From positions 1 through 64,000 of the forward strand of contig CAYMUX010000001.1 of NCBI GenBank assembly GCA_964393845.1: a DNA stretch of 64,000 nt, given 5' to 3'. The notes under the pieces were generated by a model, which saw only the letters and a program-made list of their open reading frames with translations, did no database searches and was not told the origin of the DNA. Within the stretch, counting starts at the first letter, position 1; the number at the start of each line of letters is the position of its first letter. The position numbers and the translations under genes are program-made. Positions 45,291-56,017 of the stretch are shown here, piece by piece. The DNA is from UBA6902 sp964393845. Lineage in GTDB: Bacteria; Nitrospirota; Thermodesulfovibrionia; UBA6902.

Positions 45291-47447
45291 ATGGGAATAA
45301 AGACCGGTTCCAGTTCAAGTTATTATAAGGATATCATTAAGTCGGTTGTAATTTGGACTTTGTGTATCTCCCTTTTTGAATCTTTTAAAATTACAATCAG
45401 CACTTCGGTGCGTTATATAGCGCCGTGGGATGTGTTTGTGATTTCTGTTGCCCTTTTCTTCACTTATTTGGTTATATGGGCGGCAGTCATGTTTCCGGCA
45501 GCTTTTTTGCTGAAGTCGTTTTTACAAAAAAGAGATATGTCTGAAGGAAGTCTGACGACTATTTATTGCTCCGTAGCGCTGTTTTTGTATGAATTATTCT
45601 GGATTGTATATAAGTCCGCTTATGAAGGATTAACAAACACTTCCTACGGGGTGTTTTTTCCGTTGGCTCAATTAGTCCTTGCCGGTGTTATCGCATACGC
45701 TGTATTTCAACTTGCAGAGTTTCTCAGGAATAAGGGGCATCTGAAGCAGTTAGGGCTTAAATTATTCAGTTTATGGTTGACTGTCTTAGCTTACATGATG
45801 TTGAACATTTATTTGAAGTCATCCTTTGAACAGGGATTTAACTCGCTGTATTCTGTTTCACTCTTTGTATTATTTCTGGTGGTTTATAAAATATTGGTTG
45901 CCTTATTCAGAAAAGTCAGACTGAAATCTACCATGTCTGTTTTACTCCTGATTGTCACAAGAATAAAACTTTTTATAATCATCTCAGTTTCAGCAGCGCT
46001 TCTGTTTGGTTTTGCCTATTACGGCATGGCAAAAAAGACCGACATATCCTCAAGTCCTAATATCTTATTTATTTCAATCGATACCTTAAGGGCCGACCAT
46101 CTCTCCTGTTACAGTGAAATCAAGGGGAAGACTTCACCTAACATTGACAGGATTGCTCAGAGCGGATATATATTTTCTAATGCGTATTCACCAACTACAT
46201 GGACCCTTCCCGGACATGCTTCAATGATGACGGGTTTATTTCCTTCTTCCCATAAAGCGGACAGGAGCCTTCACCAGACATTAAGCCGTCCTGTAGATCC
46301 ACTGTCTCCCTCTGTACTGACTCTTGCAGAAATCTTAAGAGAGAAAGGGTATCTGACGGCCGGTATTATCAGCAACCCTTTCGTTTCCCGTTCATTCGGC
46401 ATGGACCAGGGTTTCGAGTTTTATGATGATCAGGTGGATCTCTTCGAAGACGTGCGGTATTTATCATTGAAAGATGAATCAATGCTCTTTAAGCTTATCG
46501 AGATACTGAAGATAATTGATACAAACGATTATGATGGGGAGAGAAGAGTTGTGGAGGTAAATGAAAAGGCCTTCAGATGGCTTAACGATAACAAGGACAA
46601 GAAAGAACCCTTTTTTCTGTTTCTACACTACAATGAACCTCACTATAAATATGAACCGCCGTCTCCATATAACAAAAACAGCGGCGGACGGGAGTTGCCT
46701 TATTTTGATGACATAGCGAGATTGAATAAAGGAGAATTTACTCTTAGTTCTTCAAGTCTAAAGGATATGCTGGATCTTTACGATGGAGAGATAACCTATC
46801 TGGACCATTACCTGGGATTGCTTTTTAATAAGCTTGATGATTGGCAGCTTCTAGAAAATACGGTTTTGATAATCACATCAGATCATGGAGAGAGTTTTAA
46901 CGAGCATGAAGTATGGCAGCATGGAAACAGTTTATATGAAGAGCAGATTCGCGTACCATTAATTATCCTCTATCCCAAATTAAAACCTGACGGCGTTATT
47001 AATAAAGATATTGTGCAAACTGTTGATTTGATGCCGACCGTTCTGGATCTTCTGAACATCCCTGTCCCTGGAAATGTTCAGGGAAGAAGTCTTGTTCCCC
47101 TTCTAAAAGGAGAGACGGAACGCAACTTCAATCTCGCCTTTGCGGAAATTCGTCCGGACATTAACTGGAAGGCCCAAAACCCGAAATATGGAATTGGCAT
47201 GAGAGCAGTGATTTATAAAGAGTGGAAGTATATTCAATCTGATGACGGAAAAGAAGAACTTTATAATTTAAGTGATGACCATAACGAAAATATTAATTTG
47301 ATTCACAAAGAAAAAGAAAAAGCGGATGAAATTCGTAAAATATTAAACTCATGGTCAAGTGCCGTCACTCTTAATAATGGTGAAAAGCAGGAGAAAATAG
47401 ACAGCGGCAGGCTGGAACAATTACGCTCGCTCGGGTATCTGAAGTAG
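45291..47447 (+). CDS. Thr-type sulfatase-fold membrane protein 2
   Basis: A 718-aa protein with strong GGAGG at 45281-45285. The N-terminal ~250 residues hold about six membrane helices. The catalytic domain starts NILFISIDTLRADHLSCYSE. The nucleophile position reads TLPGHASMMTG with Thr305; DHGESFNEHEVWQHGNSLYE supplies metal ligands. It ends LRSLGYLK. No Cys or Ser sits in a CxPxR context. Probable extracytoplasmic phospho- or other transferase/hydrolase. Confidence 0.84.
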   Translation: MGIKTGSSSSYYKDIIKSVVIWTLCISLFESFKITISTSVRYIAPWDVFVISVALFFTYLVIWAAVMFPAAFLLKSFLQKRDMSEGSLTTIYCSVALFLYELFWIVYKSAYEGLTNTSYGVFFPLAQLVLAGVIAYAVFQLAEFLRNKGHLKQLGLKLFSLWLTVLAYMMLNIYLKSSFEQGFNSLYSVSLFVLFLVVYKILVALFRKVRLKSTMSVLLLIVTRIKLFIIISVSAALLFGFAYYGMAKKTDISSSPNILFISIDTLRADHLSCYSEIKGKTSPNIDRIAQSGYIFSNAYSPTTWTLPGHASMMTGLFPSSHKADRSLHQTLSRPVDPLSPSVLTLAEILREKGYLTAGIISNPFVSRSFGMDQGFEFYDDQVDLFEDVRYLSLKDESMLFKLIEILKIIDTNDYDGERRVVEVNEKAFRWLNDNKDKKEPFFLFLHYNEPHYKYEPPSPYNKNSGGRELPYFDDIARLNKGEFTLSSSSLKDMLDLYDGEITYLDHYLGLLFNKLDDWQLLENTVLIITSDHGESFNEHEVWQHGNSLYEEQIRVPLIILYPKLKPDGVINKDIVQTVDLMPTVLDLLNIPVPGNVQGRSLVPLLKGETERNFNLAFAEIRPDINWKAQNPKYGIGMRAVIYKEWKYIQSDDGKEELYNLSDDHNENINLIHKEKEKADEIRKILNSWSSAVTLNNGEKQEKIDSGRLEQLRSLGYLK

Positions 47448-47503
47448 GAATTAATACAAAGTCCTTTATTATTCATTATCATATCAACAACGGTTTAATA
47501 GCA

Positions 47504-49594
47504 TTGATTAATACAAGCAACGTAAATGAGAAAAGATATATAAGAGATATAGTCTTATTATTTTTTATTACCTTTACCATTTATTATTATGCCCTGATCA
47601 GTTTTTTTGTGGCTGAAGACCTGGTATGGATTTCACTTTTTAATCAAGTTGGTCTTAAGGATTTTTTTAAACTATATACACCGTTATCAAAGATCCCGGA
47701 GCAAGGCCCGGAGGCATTTATCAGGATTGTGACTATTGGTTTATGGGCATTTGATTTCAATGTCTGGGGGCAAAATCCTTTTGGTTATCATTTGACTAAT
47801 GTCAGTCTTCATTTTATAAATTCAGCTCTGCTTTATTTTATCGTTTATAAAAGCTCTGGGAACAGGTCTCTCGGCTTGTCCTCAGCTGTTCTTTTTTCAA
47901 TTTTTCCCGGCAATGTCGAAGCAGTTGCGTGGATATGTGGAAGATTTGATGTTTTCAGCATATTTTTCTACCTATCTTCTCTTCTTCTCTTCATCATGTT
48001 TATTAGAGAAAAGAAAAGAATATTCTATTTTGTTTCTCTAACTGCAGCTTGCTTAGCTATATTGAGTAAAGAAATTGCTTATACTATTCCCTTCTCTATA
48101 ATTTTATGGGATAGTTTTTTTGGGAGAGAATTCCGTAATGAAAAGATTCGTCAGCGGCTGTACTGGTATCTTCCATATTTCATGATGATGATTATCGCCC
48201 TTATCTGGCGCCTCTTTATTTTTAACGATGTGGGAGGTTATGGGGATGCAACAGGGAAATCGCTTCAGTTAACGAGTTACTTTAATAGATGGATTCTTGA
48301 GGGTCTGCTTATTAATTTCCCTTTAAGACTTATAGCGCCTTTTAATTATCAGGCAAATCAGACATATTGGTGGTATTTAGTAATAATTTTTTTAGCGTTC
48401 TTCGGTATTTTAATATTCTCAGCTTTCTTAAAAAAGAACATTCCAAAGGGACTTATATTTTCTATATTGTTTATCTTTGTATCTATTTCTCCGGTATATA
48501 ATATGTTGAATGGCGTAAGCCGTAATCTTCAGAGTTCCCGATTTCTATATCTGCCCTCTGCAGGATTTTGCATGGCTGTCAGTTACTTAATATTTCATGC
48601 TTTTAATGATACCCGTCTGCAAAAGAAACTAAAAACTGCCTCATTTGTTTTTTTAATCGTAATTTATTCAATCACTGCTTTTCAGAACATAAAAATCTGG
48701 CATGAGTCATCTGATCTAGTCAGAGAAGTAACGGTCCAGGTCAAGAAACTCCATCCTTCCGTATCCGGGGATGCGCAGTTATTTTATCTTTTGCCATATG
48801 ACATAAAAGGCTGGGTAATACCATTTAGCCCTGGTACCAGGGAGGTTACTTCATATGCTTACAACTATTGGAAACCTAAAGGCTCATATGAAAATCTAAA
48901 AGAGAATGGTAATTTTAGCGCGTATTCTAAAGCATTCATAGATCAATATGTCAGGAACTATCCATTTGCCTCAACCATGTTATTAAACTATAACAATAAG
49001 ACGAGAAATGAAACAATGAACAGGAAAATCCACGTTTCCAAGCTGTTAAAACATATAAATCCTGACTCAAAAAATTATTTTTTATTATGGGATAAAGAAG
49101 AGCGCAGGCTTATAGACATTAGCGAAGAGTTTATGAATAACTTTACATCAAGGACACCCGTGCAGATTGATCATTATTCGATTCTGGATATGAATAATTT
49201 TGTCTACTGGAATATAGAATCTTTAAATGTAGAGAATGATAAAAATAATTTAAAAATAATGTCAAACGGCAAAGGTATAAAACTGTCACGGTCCTTTCAA
49301 AATATTAATCCTCTGGATTTTGAGGAGATTGAAATAAAGGCCGGCGGCCATAGTAATGGAAGAAAGCTTACAGCAATATTATCGTGGAATCAAACCAGGC
49401 CTGACAATTTATATGATAAGAAAGAATATCAGTTTGAGATTGTTATGGACAATGAATTGAGAAGTTATCGGTTTAATTTAATAGATAATCTGGATTGGGC
49501 ATTTGAAACAAATATCAGGGATATTGTTCTATCAACGAGCGATTTCGATGGGAATTTGAGTATAGAGTGGATCAGGTTTAATAATAATATATGA
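47504..49594 (+). CDS. Large GT-C-like membrane protein
   Basis: A 696-aa protein starting at TTG 47504 without a visible ribosome site. Hydrophobic helices fill about residues 17-410. The first loop SFFVAEDLVWISLFNQVGL has the acidic GT-C-like position. CGRFDVFSIFFYLSSLL and SKEIAYTIPFSIILWDS recall PMT/TMTC-type transferases. Residues about 420-696 form a soluble periplasmic domain with beta-rich texture near the end (SFQNINPLDFEEIEIKAGG). Overlap with the next sulfatase-fold gene (ATGATG) suggests coupling. Confidence 0.7.
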   Translation: MINTSNVNEKRYIRDIVLLFFITFTIYYYALISFFVAEDLVWISLFNQVGLKDFFKLYTPLSKIPEQGPEAFIRIVTIGLWAFDFNVWGQNPFGYHLTNVSLHFINSALLYFIVYKSSGNRSLGLSSAVLFSIFPGNVEAVAWICGRFDVFSIFFYLSSLLLFIMFIREKKRIFYFVSLTAACLAILSKEIAYTIPFSIILWDSFFGREFRNEKIRQRLYWYLPYFMMMIIALIWRLFIFNDVGGYGDATGKSLQLTSYFNRWILEGLLINFPLRLIAPFNYQANQTYWWYLVIIFLAFFGILIFSAFLKKNIPKGLIFSILFIFVSISPVYNMLNGVSRNLQSSRFLYLPSAGFCMAVSYLIFHAFNDTRLQKKLKTASFVFLIVIYSITAFQNIKIWHESSDLVREVTVQVKKLHPSVSGDAQLFYLLPYDIKGWVIPFSPGTREVTSYAYNYWKPKGSYENLKENGNFSAYSKAFIDQYVRNYPFASTMLLNYNNKTRNETMNRKIHVSKLLKHINPDSKNYFLLWDKEERRLIDISEEFMNNFTSRTPVQIDHYSILDMNNFVYWNIESLNVENDKNNLKIMSNGKGIKLSRSFQNINPLDFEEIEIKAGGHSNGRKLTAILSWNQTRPDNLYDKKEYQFEIVMDNELRSYRFNLIDNLDWAFETNIRDIVLSTSDFDGNLSIEWIRFNNNI

Positions 49595-51480
49595 TGACAC
49601 TAGATATAGAAAAAGAAAAATCAGGAAAAGATATTATTACAGCCATTACTATTGGTTTGATACTGGGCGTTTGTTTAGGAATCCTGGGTAGCTTTATCTC
49701 AATTTATTCTAACCGTTATTTTGAACAGGAAATGTATAAATTGATGCTGGATACAGTAGTATTTAATATTAATCTCAGTAGCGGATTTACTGTTTTTGTG
49801 TTCATGATGGCTGTTATTATTAAAATTTATTTTAAGAAAGATTTTCTCCAAAGAAGCGCTGTTACTTTTATAATTTTGAACCTGATATTCTTTCTCATTT
49901 TACATTATATAAAATCGGCGGAATTTCCCGACTTCATAGGAAACAGCAGCAATTTAGCTTATATGCTTATGGTTCCAATTCTTTCTTTGATAACTCTGTT
50001 AATTATATTGCTGATTCCCAGACTGATAGAGTATTTGGAGAATAAGAATATTCCATCCATACGCTTCTCTCGCGTAAGGTGTATCGTAGTAGCAGCAACG
50101 TCTATTATATTAATAAACAGTTTTTATTATTTTATTCATTATAAGCAGAGGGAACAGTGGCCGAATATTATTTTTATAAATATTGATACATTGAGGGCGG
50201 ATCATTTAAGCGCATATGGATATTTCAGGGAAACAAGCCCGAATATAGATAGTTTTTCCACTCAGGGTGTATTATTTGAAAATACGGTAGTCGAAGCCCC
50301 TTTTACGATGGTTTCGGTTGCTTCACTATTTACTTCCCAATATCCATATACGCACGGTGTCAGAGATCATCCGGACGTCAGAAATCATACATTAAATAAA
50401 CAGAGTCTGACACTTGCCGAAGTACTGAATAATGCAGGATATGTTACTGCGGGTATTACAGCCAACTCTCTTATTTCTCCCCAAAAGGGGTACGACCAGG
50501 GCTTTAATGTATATAAATATGCGGATATTGCCTCGGATGTCAATAATAAAAGTATTAAATGGTTAAATAAGAACTTTCAAAAAAAGTTCTTCCTCTATAT
50601 CCACTATATTGATCCTCACCTTGCATATGCTCCTCCCAATGAACATATTCAAACTTTTGATAAGGATTATGAAGGTGAGTTTAAATACAGCTTCCAAAGA
50701 CCGATCAAGGATAAAATATTCGTTAGCGATCTGTCGGAAAGAGACTTTAATCATGCTATAGCCCTCTATGATGAGGAAATAAAATACACGGATTCTCAGA
50801 TCGGGATTTTGCTTGTCAAGATAAAAGAATTGGGAATTTTCGATAATTCAATTATTATTATCACTGCAGACCACGGAGAGAGCCTTGGGGAACATGGTGT
50901 TTATTTTGCGCATGATTTTTATTTATATGACCCAATGGTAAGAGTCCCTTTAATTATCAAATTTCCGAATAACCAATATAAAAATAAAAAAATTAATGAT
51001 GTAGTTCGAGTGATAGATATTATGCCCTCAATTTTGGATATTGCTCATATATCCAGTGCAAATATATATCAAGGGGTAAGTTTAGTGCCGACGATCAGTG
51101 AGGGGAAAAAAATGAATTTCTACGCTTATGCGGAATCATGCTCTTATAGACCTAATTATGGATTTACTATTCCTATGGAGCAGCAGCGCTTTTACCTGCC
51201 CGGTATAAAGGGGAAAACAAGAATGGTGAGAAACGGAAAATGGAAACTAATCTATATCCCCGGGCGTACAGGAAGATTATTTGAACTTTATAATATTGAA
51301 GAGGACCCACATGAATTAAACAATATTTTAGATAATCACCCGGAAACCTTTCAGCAGTTAAAGCAGAATCTATTTGAATTTCTTGAAAAGGACACGCTGG
51401 AGTACGAAGATTACATTAACCCTAAAAAAATTGATCGGGGCACATTGGATGTTCTTAAGTCATTGGGTTACATAAAATAA
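49591..51480 (+). CDS. Thr-type sulfatase-fold membrane protein 3
   Basis: A 629-aa protein with about five N-terminal helices to residue 185. Catalytic domain: NIIFINIDTLRADHLSAYGY, nucleophile-position segment TMVSVASLFTS (Thr239), and DHGESLGEHGVYFAHDF. It ends LKSLGYIK. The start overlaps the 47504 gene. In layout and N-terminal opening (GLILGVCLGILGSFISIYSN) it is closest to the 35993 protein, suggesting duplication. Confidence 0.83.
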   Translation: MMTLDIEKEKSGKDIITAITIGLILGVCLGILGSFISIYSNRYFEQEMYKLMLDTVVFNINLSSGFTVFVFMMAVIIKIYFKKDFLQRSAVTFIILNLIFFLILHYIKSAEFPDFIGNSSNLAYMLMVPILSLITLLIILLIPRLIEYLENKNIPSIRFSRVRCIVVAATSIILINSFYYFIHYKQREQWPNIIFINIDTLRADHLSAYGYFRETSPNIDSFSTQGVLFENTVVEAPFTMVSVASLFTSQYPYTHGVRDHPDVRNHTLNKQSLTLAEVLNNAGYVTAGITANSLISPQKGYDQGFNVYKYADIASDVNNKSIKWLNKNFQKKFFLYIHYIDPHLAYAPPNEHIQTFDKDYEGEFKYSFQRPIKDKIFVSDLSERDFNHAIALYDEEIKYTDSQIGILLVKIKELGIFDNSIIIITADHGESLGEHGVYFAHDFYLYDPMVRVPLIIKFPNNQYKNKKINDVVRVIDIMPSILDIAHISSANIYQGVSLVPTISEGKKMNFYAYAESCSYRPNYGFTIPMEQQRFYLPGIKGKTRMVRNGKWKLIYIPGRTGRLFELYNIEEDPHELNNILDNHPETFQQLKQNLFEFLEKDTLEYEDYINPKKIDRGTLDVLKSLGYIK

Positions 51481-51609
51481 TATATGGATTAATATCATGC
51501 CCCTGATAAACAAAGACACATTATTCTCCATCTCATAATTGCATATGTCCCACTGTTTGAAATAAGAGAGGCTGAAGATACCTGCTTAATTCGGTAATAT
51601 CGAGTCAAT

Positions 51610-53727
51610 ATGAAACATATAAGCCATAGATTGCTGTGCGGATTGGTATTGGGAGTTATATATTATTTGGCTGAAGTAATATGGAATTTATCATTCGACA
51701 GACTTAATGTTGATGTTGTTCCGCTGATGACTGCCTTATTGATATATGCTGCCGGCTTCGGCCTTTTGGGTTTAATCGGAACCACAGGACTTGAATTGGT
51801 TTTCGGTTTAAAGGAGAAGATTGATAATTTCAGAGCCATTCAATGCGCGTGGATAACCACTGCTATCGCAAATGCTTTTTTCGGAGGTAGTTACCTGATA
51901 TTCAAGGTCTTCTTCTTTTCCTCCGGAATAAATAAAATCATTATCATTACAGTACTGAGCTGTCTCACGGCGGTTTCATGTTACTTGCTTTACTATCTGA
52001 TTAATAAATTTTTTATTAAAAAAGCAGACTATTTTAAGACAGTTCATTATTCCACTCTTCTTTCGGCCAATATTTTTATGCTGATGGCCATTAAAGTGAA
52101 TCTTGAATTAAGGACCCCTCCCTGGTCTTCCGGTAATCTGTTCCGGGATTTTATTATATTACTTGTGAGTTCGGCTATAGGCGGGGTATGTTTTTTAATC
52201 TTAAGAAGTTTCGCAAAGGGGATGCCAAAACTACGGTTAAGCTTAATAATAATCATAATGGTATCTGCTGGAATTGTTATATATTCTCTTTATGGTAAAG
52301 TTACAAATAATAAATCTATTGGCAGACAGGCTGATAAAATCTTGTCTAAGAATGTCAGTCCAGTCACTCCTGTTATCTTGATTACTTTAGATACATTGCG
52401 TGCTGACCACCTGGGTGTTTACGGATATGGGAGAGAAACGAGCCCGAATATTGACAGGTTTGCCAAGGACGGGGTGCTTTGGGAAAATGCAATCGTTCAA
52501 GTTCCTCTGACGCGACCTTCTCATTTCTCCATACTATCCGGGAGATATCCTTCATCTCATGGTTTGCTTGATAACTTCAGTGCGACACCTGAAAATGTAC
52601 CATTATTGTCTAATATTTTGGGAGTAAACGGCTATGAGACGGCAGCATTTGTCAGCGCCGCTGTTTTAAATTCGAGCTTTAATACAAAGCTTGGGTTCCA
52701 GGTGTATTCCGACCGGATTGAAAATGTTGTTTTCGATAACAGCTTTTTGCTGGTTTTCAGTTTAAGAAAGATAGAGGTCATTAGCCGGATAAAGGCCGAG
52801 AACAGCGCCAGTGAGACTAATAAAAAGGTTTTTACATGGTTAAAAGAAAATGAGAAAGGTCCCTTTTTCATGTGGGTGCATTACTTTGATCCTCACACTC
52901 CTTATAGTCCTGATCCATCTTTCAGAAAAATGTTCACTGATAGCGATTATGACATACAGAAATATTATAGCTACGAGTGGGAGAAGGAGAATTACGACAG
53001 CGTGCAGAAAAAAGTGCATATTGACGAAAAAATTACTCACTATGCTGTTGCTCTGTATGATGCAGAAATTAGAACTTTAGATAATGAATTGGGCAGTTTG
53101 TTTAATCAATTAAAGGAGTTGAAACTGTATGAAAGAAGCTTGATTATATTAACCGCAGATCATGGAGAGAGTTTTGATCACGGATATTATTTTGATCATG
53201 GGGACCGACTCTATGAGGGGCTGATCCGGGTACCTCTAATCATAAAGTTCCCCAAAGAAAAATGGCAGGGTAAGACAATAGAGACACAGGTTAAGTCCAT
53301 TGATATTGCCCCGACGATTATAGAATATCTATCTTTAAAACATTCTGAAAAAATGGATGGTAAAAGTATGATCTCACAGGCCTCAAATAATGATAATAAT
53401 TTACCGGTGGAGACGAGTTACGCCTATTCTCAAACCCCTTATCAGGGATTTTTCTATTACAAGGCAAAAGAACTGCAATCTATCAGGAGCAACAAATGGA
53501 AGTACATTTATGATGTCAGGACAGGGGCGCCGGAACTTTACGATATTAATTCTGACCCCGGTGAACAAAATAATTTTGCTTCTTCCCGGCCGGATATCCT
53601 GAAGGAATTCAATTCAGAGTTGTTAAACTTTACTAATAGTATTAATAAAGATAACGGCAGATCGAAAACTATAGAGATAGATAGTACAACAAAGGACCAG
53701 TTGAAAAGCCTCGGTTATATTAAATGA
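51610..53727 (+). CDS. Thr-type sulfatase-fold membrane protein 4
   Basis: A 705-aa protein with about seven N-terminal helices. ILITLDTLRADHLGVYGYGR begins the catalytic domain. TRPSHFSILSG carries Thr301 at the nucleophile position. DHGESFDHGYYFDHGDRLYE provides metal ligands. It ends LKSLGYIK. The 129-bp spacer before it holds nothing clear beyond a weak ribosome site. TxPSHxSxLxG is the best-known Thr variant of the superfamily. Confidence 0.84.
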   Translation: MKHISHRLLCGLVLGVIYYLAEVIWNLSFDRLNVDVVPLMTALLIYAAGFGLLGLIGTTGLELVFGLKEKIDNFRAIQCAWITTAIANAFFGGSYLIFKVFFFSSGINKIIIITVLSCLTAVSCYLLYYLINKFFIKKADYFKTVHYSTLLSANIFMLMAIKVNLELRTPPWSSGNLFRDFIILLVSSAIGGVCFLILRSFAKGMPKLRLSLIIIIMVSAGIVIYSLYGKVTNNKSIGRQADKILSKNVSPVTPVILITLDTLRADHLGVYGYGRETSPNIDRFAKDGVLWENAIVQVPLTRPSHFSILSGRYPSSHGLLDNFSATPENVPLLSNILGVNGYETAAFVSAAVLNSSFNTKLGFQVYSDRIENVVFDNSFLLVFSLRKIEVISRIKAENSASETNKKVFTWLKENEKGPFFMWVHYFDPHTPYSPDPSFRKMFTDSDYDIQKYYSYEWEKENYDSVQKKVHIDEKITHYAVALYDAEIRTLDNELGSLFNQLKELKLYERSLIILTADHGESFDHGYYFDHGDRLYEGLIRVPLIIKFPKEKWQGKTIETQVKSIDIAPTIIEYLSLKHSEKMDGKSMISQASNNDNNLPVETSYAYSQTPYQGFFYYKAKELQSIRSNKWKYIYDVRTGAPELYDINSDPGEQNNFASSRPDILKEFNSELLNFTNSINKDNGRSKTIEIDSTTKDQLKSLGYIK

Positions 53728-53732
53728 CATCA

Positions 53733-53762
53733 TACGATCAGCAGTTTTTCTTTATGATCGTA
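53733..53762. other. 8-bp dyad between two sulfatase-fold genes
   Basis: TACGATCA at 53733-53740 is exactly complemented by TGATCGTA at 53755-53762 around a 14-nt loop that includes a T-run. It starts just after the stop codon of the 51610 gene and lies 20 bases before the next start. It could be an mRNA-processing or stabilising hairpin. A terminator is unlikely since no T-run follows the second arm. Confidence 0.4.
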
Positions 53763-53782
53763 AATCGAAAGCAGTGAAATAG

Positions 53783-55945
53783 ATGAAATTAGAGAAATTG
53801 AGCTTCAGAAAAAATTTGTACTCCGGTGCAATACATGGTGCAGTCGCCTGGATAATTTACGGGATAGTGGAATGTTTATTTTCGACTATCTTGCCATGGC
53901 TGACCAAACCTCATTATGACTATATTCCAATGCACTGGGGTTTTGCGTTTTTATTGTTATTCGTGATTTATCCCCTTATCGGTTCAATCCTGGGAGGATT
54001 ATTGGCATTAGTTTTATCTAAAGCAGGGGGGAAGGTCAATTTTCTTCGGGAAAATCACATTGAAGGTTTATATCAGTCGGCGGCGGTATTAACGGTCGTT
54101 TTGGTATTTTCCGTAAACCTTATCATTCAATTACCCTTAGATGACCTTTCTGTGCTGCTTGCTTTGTTAATGGCCGTCATATTTACAGTCGCGATTATAA
54201 TGAGCTTACTCTCGAATAATAATTTCAAGAAGCTTCGATTCCTAACGAATCCCTGGGTCACGAGTTTATCACTGATCGGATTGCTCTGGGTAAGCAAGGA
54301 ATTATTGAGAGACCATTCTGTTACCTTCAAAGCTGTTGTAGTCCCGGTTTATCTATTTATATGCTTTTTTGTTTCATCTTTAATTCAGAAAAAGATTAAT
54401 GCGAAAGGATTTAGAGAATCTTCAGACAAAAAGCCTGCAATATCAATCAGCTATTTTGCCTTCCTCATGGCTGCTTCATTAATACTTATTTGTACAAGTT
54501 TAATTATGATCCAGAGCCCTATCAGGACAAAGTGGAGTGTTAAATCGTCCCATAAAGATCGAGAACGTCCTAACGTAATATTGATATCCATGGATACAGT
54601 ACGTGCAGACCATCTCTCTTTATACGGATACGAAAGGGACACGACTCCGAATCTCAAAAAGTTTGCGGAAGAGGCTACCTTATATACCCATGCAGTATCT
54701 TCAGGGGACATGACCTTAACTTCTCATGCGTCTATTTTTACTGGTATGTATGCAAGACAGCATGGAGCACATCGTGAGCCGCCTGATTATGTGGCTGGCC
54801 GGCCGTTAGATGAAAAGTTTCATACACTGGCGGAAAAACTGTCTGAAAACGGCTATCTTACAATAGGAGTTGTATCAAATTACTCTTATCTTGGAAAGGG
54901 TTTTTATCTTGATCAGGGATTCAACTATTACGATTATCGGACACAGGTTCCGTTTATTGGAAGAGCACATCAATATTATCTCAGACAAAATATTCGTGAA
55001 GCCGCGAAATATTATGCCCCTCCTTCCCTGTATGAGGAAACGCGCTCTGCGGAAGACATAAATAATGAAGTTTTCAAGCTCGTTGATAAAGTAAAAAAAG
55101 AGAATGCTCCGTTCTTCCTTTTTGTCAATTACATGGACGCACACTGGCCATATATCCCCCCTCCTCCGTTCGATTCTTTGTACCCGGGCAAGAAAGGGGT
55201 TTTTACTTTATCCCATTATCTGCGACTTAAAAAACAAGTTATGAATTTTGAGCGCAATATTACAGAGGAAGAACAGCGCCATCTGATATCGCAATATGAC
55301 GGTGGTATTGCTTACATCGACTTTCAAATCAGAGAATTATGTCAGCGACTGAAAGAAGCAGGTTTATATCAGAACTCTATCATAATTATTACGTCAGACC
55401 ATGGTGAGGCTTTTGGGGACAGGAATTTGATGGAACACGGGGTGTCCGTATATCAGGACCTTGTTTATGTGCCCCTGATTATCAAATATCCGTACCAGAA
55501 AAATAACAAAGTAATTGATGAACCTGTCAGTGTTACCGATATTATGCCGACTGTCCTGGAAGTCCTTGGATACAAAATACCTGAAGACGTCCAGGGAAAT
55601 AGTTTGTTGAGTAATTCACGCGAAAGGTCATTAAGTGTTGTGAGCGAATCATTTTTTAAAGAAAAAGGGATCAGGTATAACTCAAGATTTGACCGTATTG
55701 AACGTGCAATATATTCCGGCTCTCTTAAATATATCAGTTCCACAACAGGAAAAAGGGAGCTTTACGATCTTCTTAAGGACCCTAAAGAGAGGGAAAACAT
55801 ATACAATTCTGATAGCAGCATATCTAAGGATTTTGAGAACAGACTTAACCAATGGCTTGAAATGAATGTTTATAAAGCCGGATCAACCACGGAATTAAAA
55901 CAAGAAGTTATTGATCGCCTTAAGACATTGGGTTATATCCAGTGA
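53783..55945 (+). CDS. Thr-type sulfatase-fold membrane protein 5
   Basis: A 720-aa protein with about six N-terminal helices to residue 250. NVILISMDTVRADHLSLYGY starts the catalytic domain. TLTSHASIFTG holds Thr311 at the nucleophile position. DHGEAFGDRNLMEHGVSVYQ is the metal segment. It ends LKTLGYIQ. Gene order and C-terminal tail suggest tandem duplication with the 51610 gene, followed by divergence of the membrane part. Confidence 0.84.
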   Translation: MKLEKLSFRKNLYSGAIHGAVAWIIYGIVECLFSTILPWLTKPHYDYIPMHWGFAFLLLFVIYPLIGSILGGLLALVLSKAGGKVNFLRENHIEGLYQSAAVLTVVLVFSVNLIIQLPLDDLSVLLALLMAVIFTVAIIMSLLSNNNFKKLRFLTNPWVTSLSLIGLLWVSKELLRDHSVTFKAVVVPVYLFICFFVSSLIQKKINAKGFRESSDKKPAISISYFAFLMAASLILICTSLIMIQSPIRTKWSVKSSHKDRERPNVILISMDTVRADHLSLYGYERDTTPNLKKFAEEATLYTHAVSSGDMTLTSHASIFTGMYARQHGAHREPPDYVAGRPLDEKFHTLAEKLSENGYLTIGVVSNYSYLGKGFYLDQGFNYYDYRTQVPFIGRAHQYYLRQNIREAAKYYAPPSLYEETRSAEDINNEVFKLVDKVKKENAPFFLFVNYMDAHWPYIPPPPFDSLYPGKKGVFTLSHYLRLKKQVMNFERNITEEEQRHLISQYDGGIAYIDFQIRELCQRLKEAGLYQNSIIIITSDHGEAFGDRNLMEHGVSVYQDLVYVPLIIKYPYQKNNKVIDEPVSVTDIMPTVLEVLGYKIPEDVQGNSLLSNSRERSLSVVSESFFKEKGIRYNSRFDRIERAIYSGSLKYISSTTGKRELYDLLKDPKERENIYNSDSSISKDFENRLNQWLEMNVYKAGSTTELKQEVIDRLKTLGYIQ

Positions 55946-56017
55946 TGTTATCTGTGCGGACATTGATATGGTCAGGCAGTTTTTGCTTCGGGTTTTCCTC
56001 CTCTATGAAAGTTCTTC

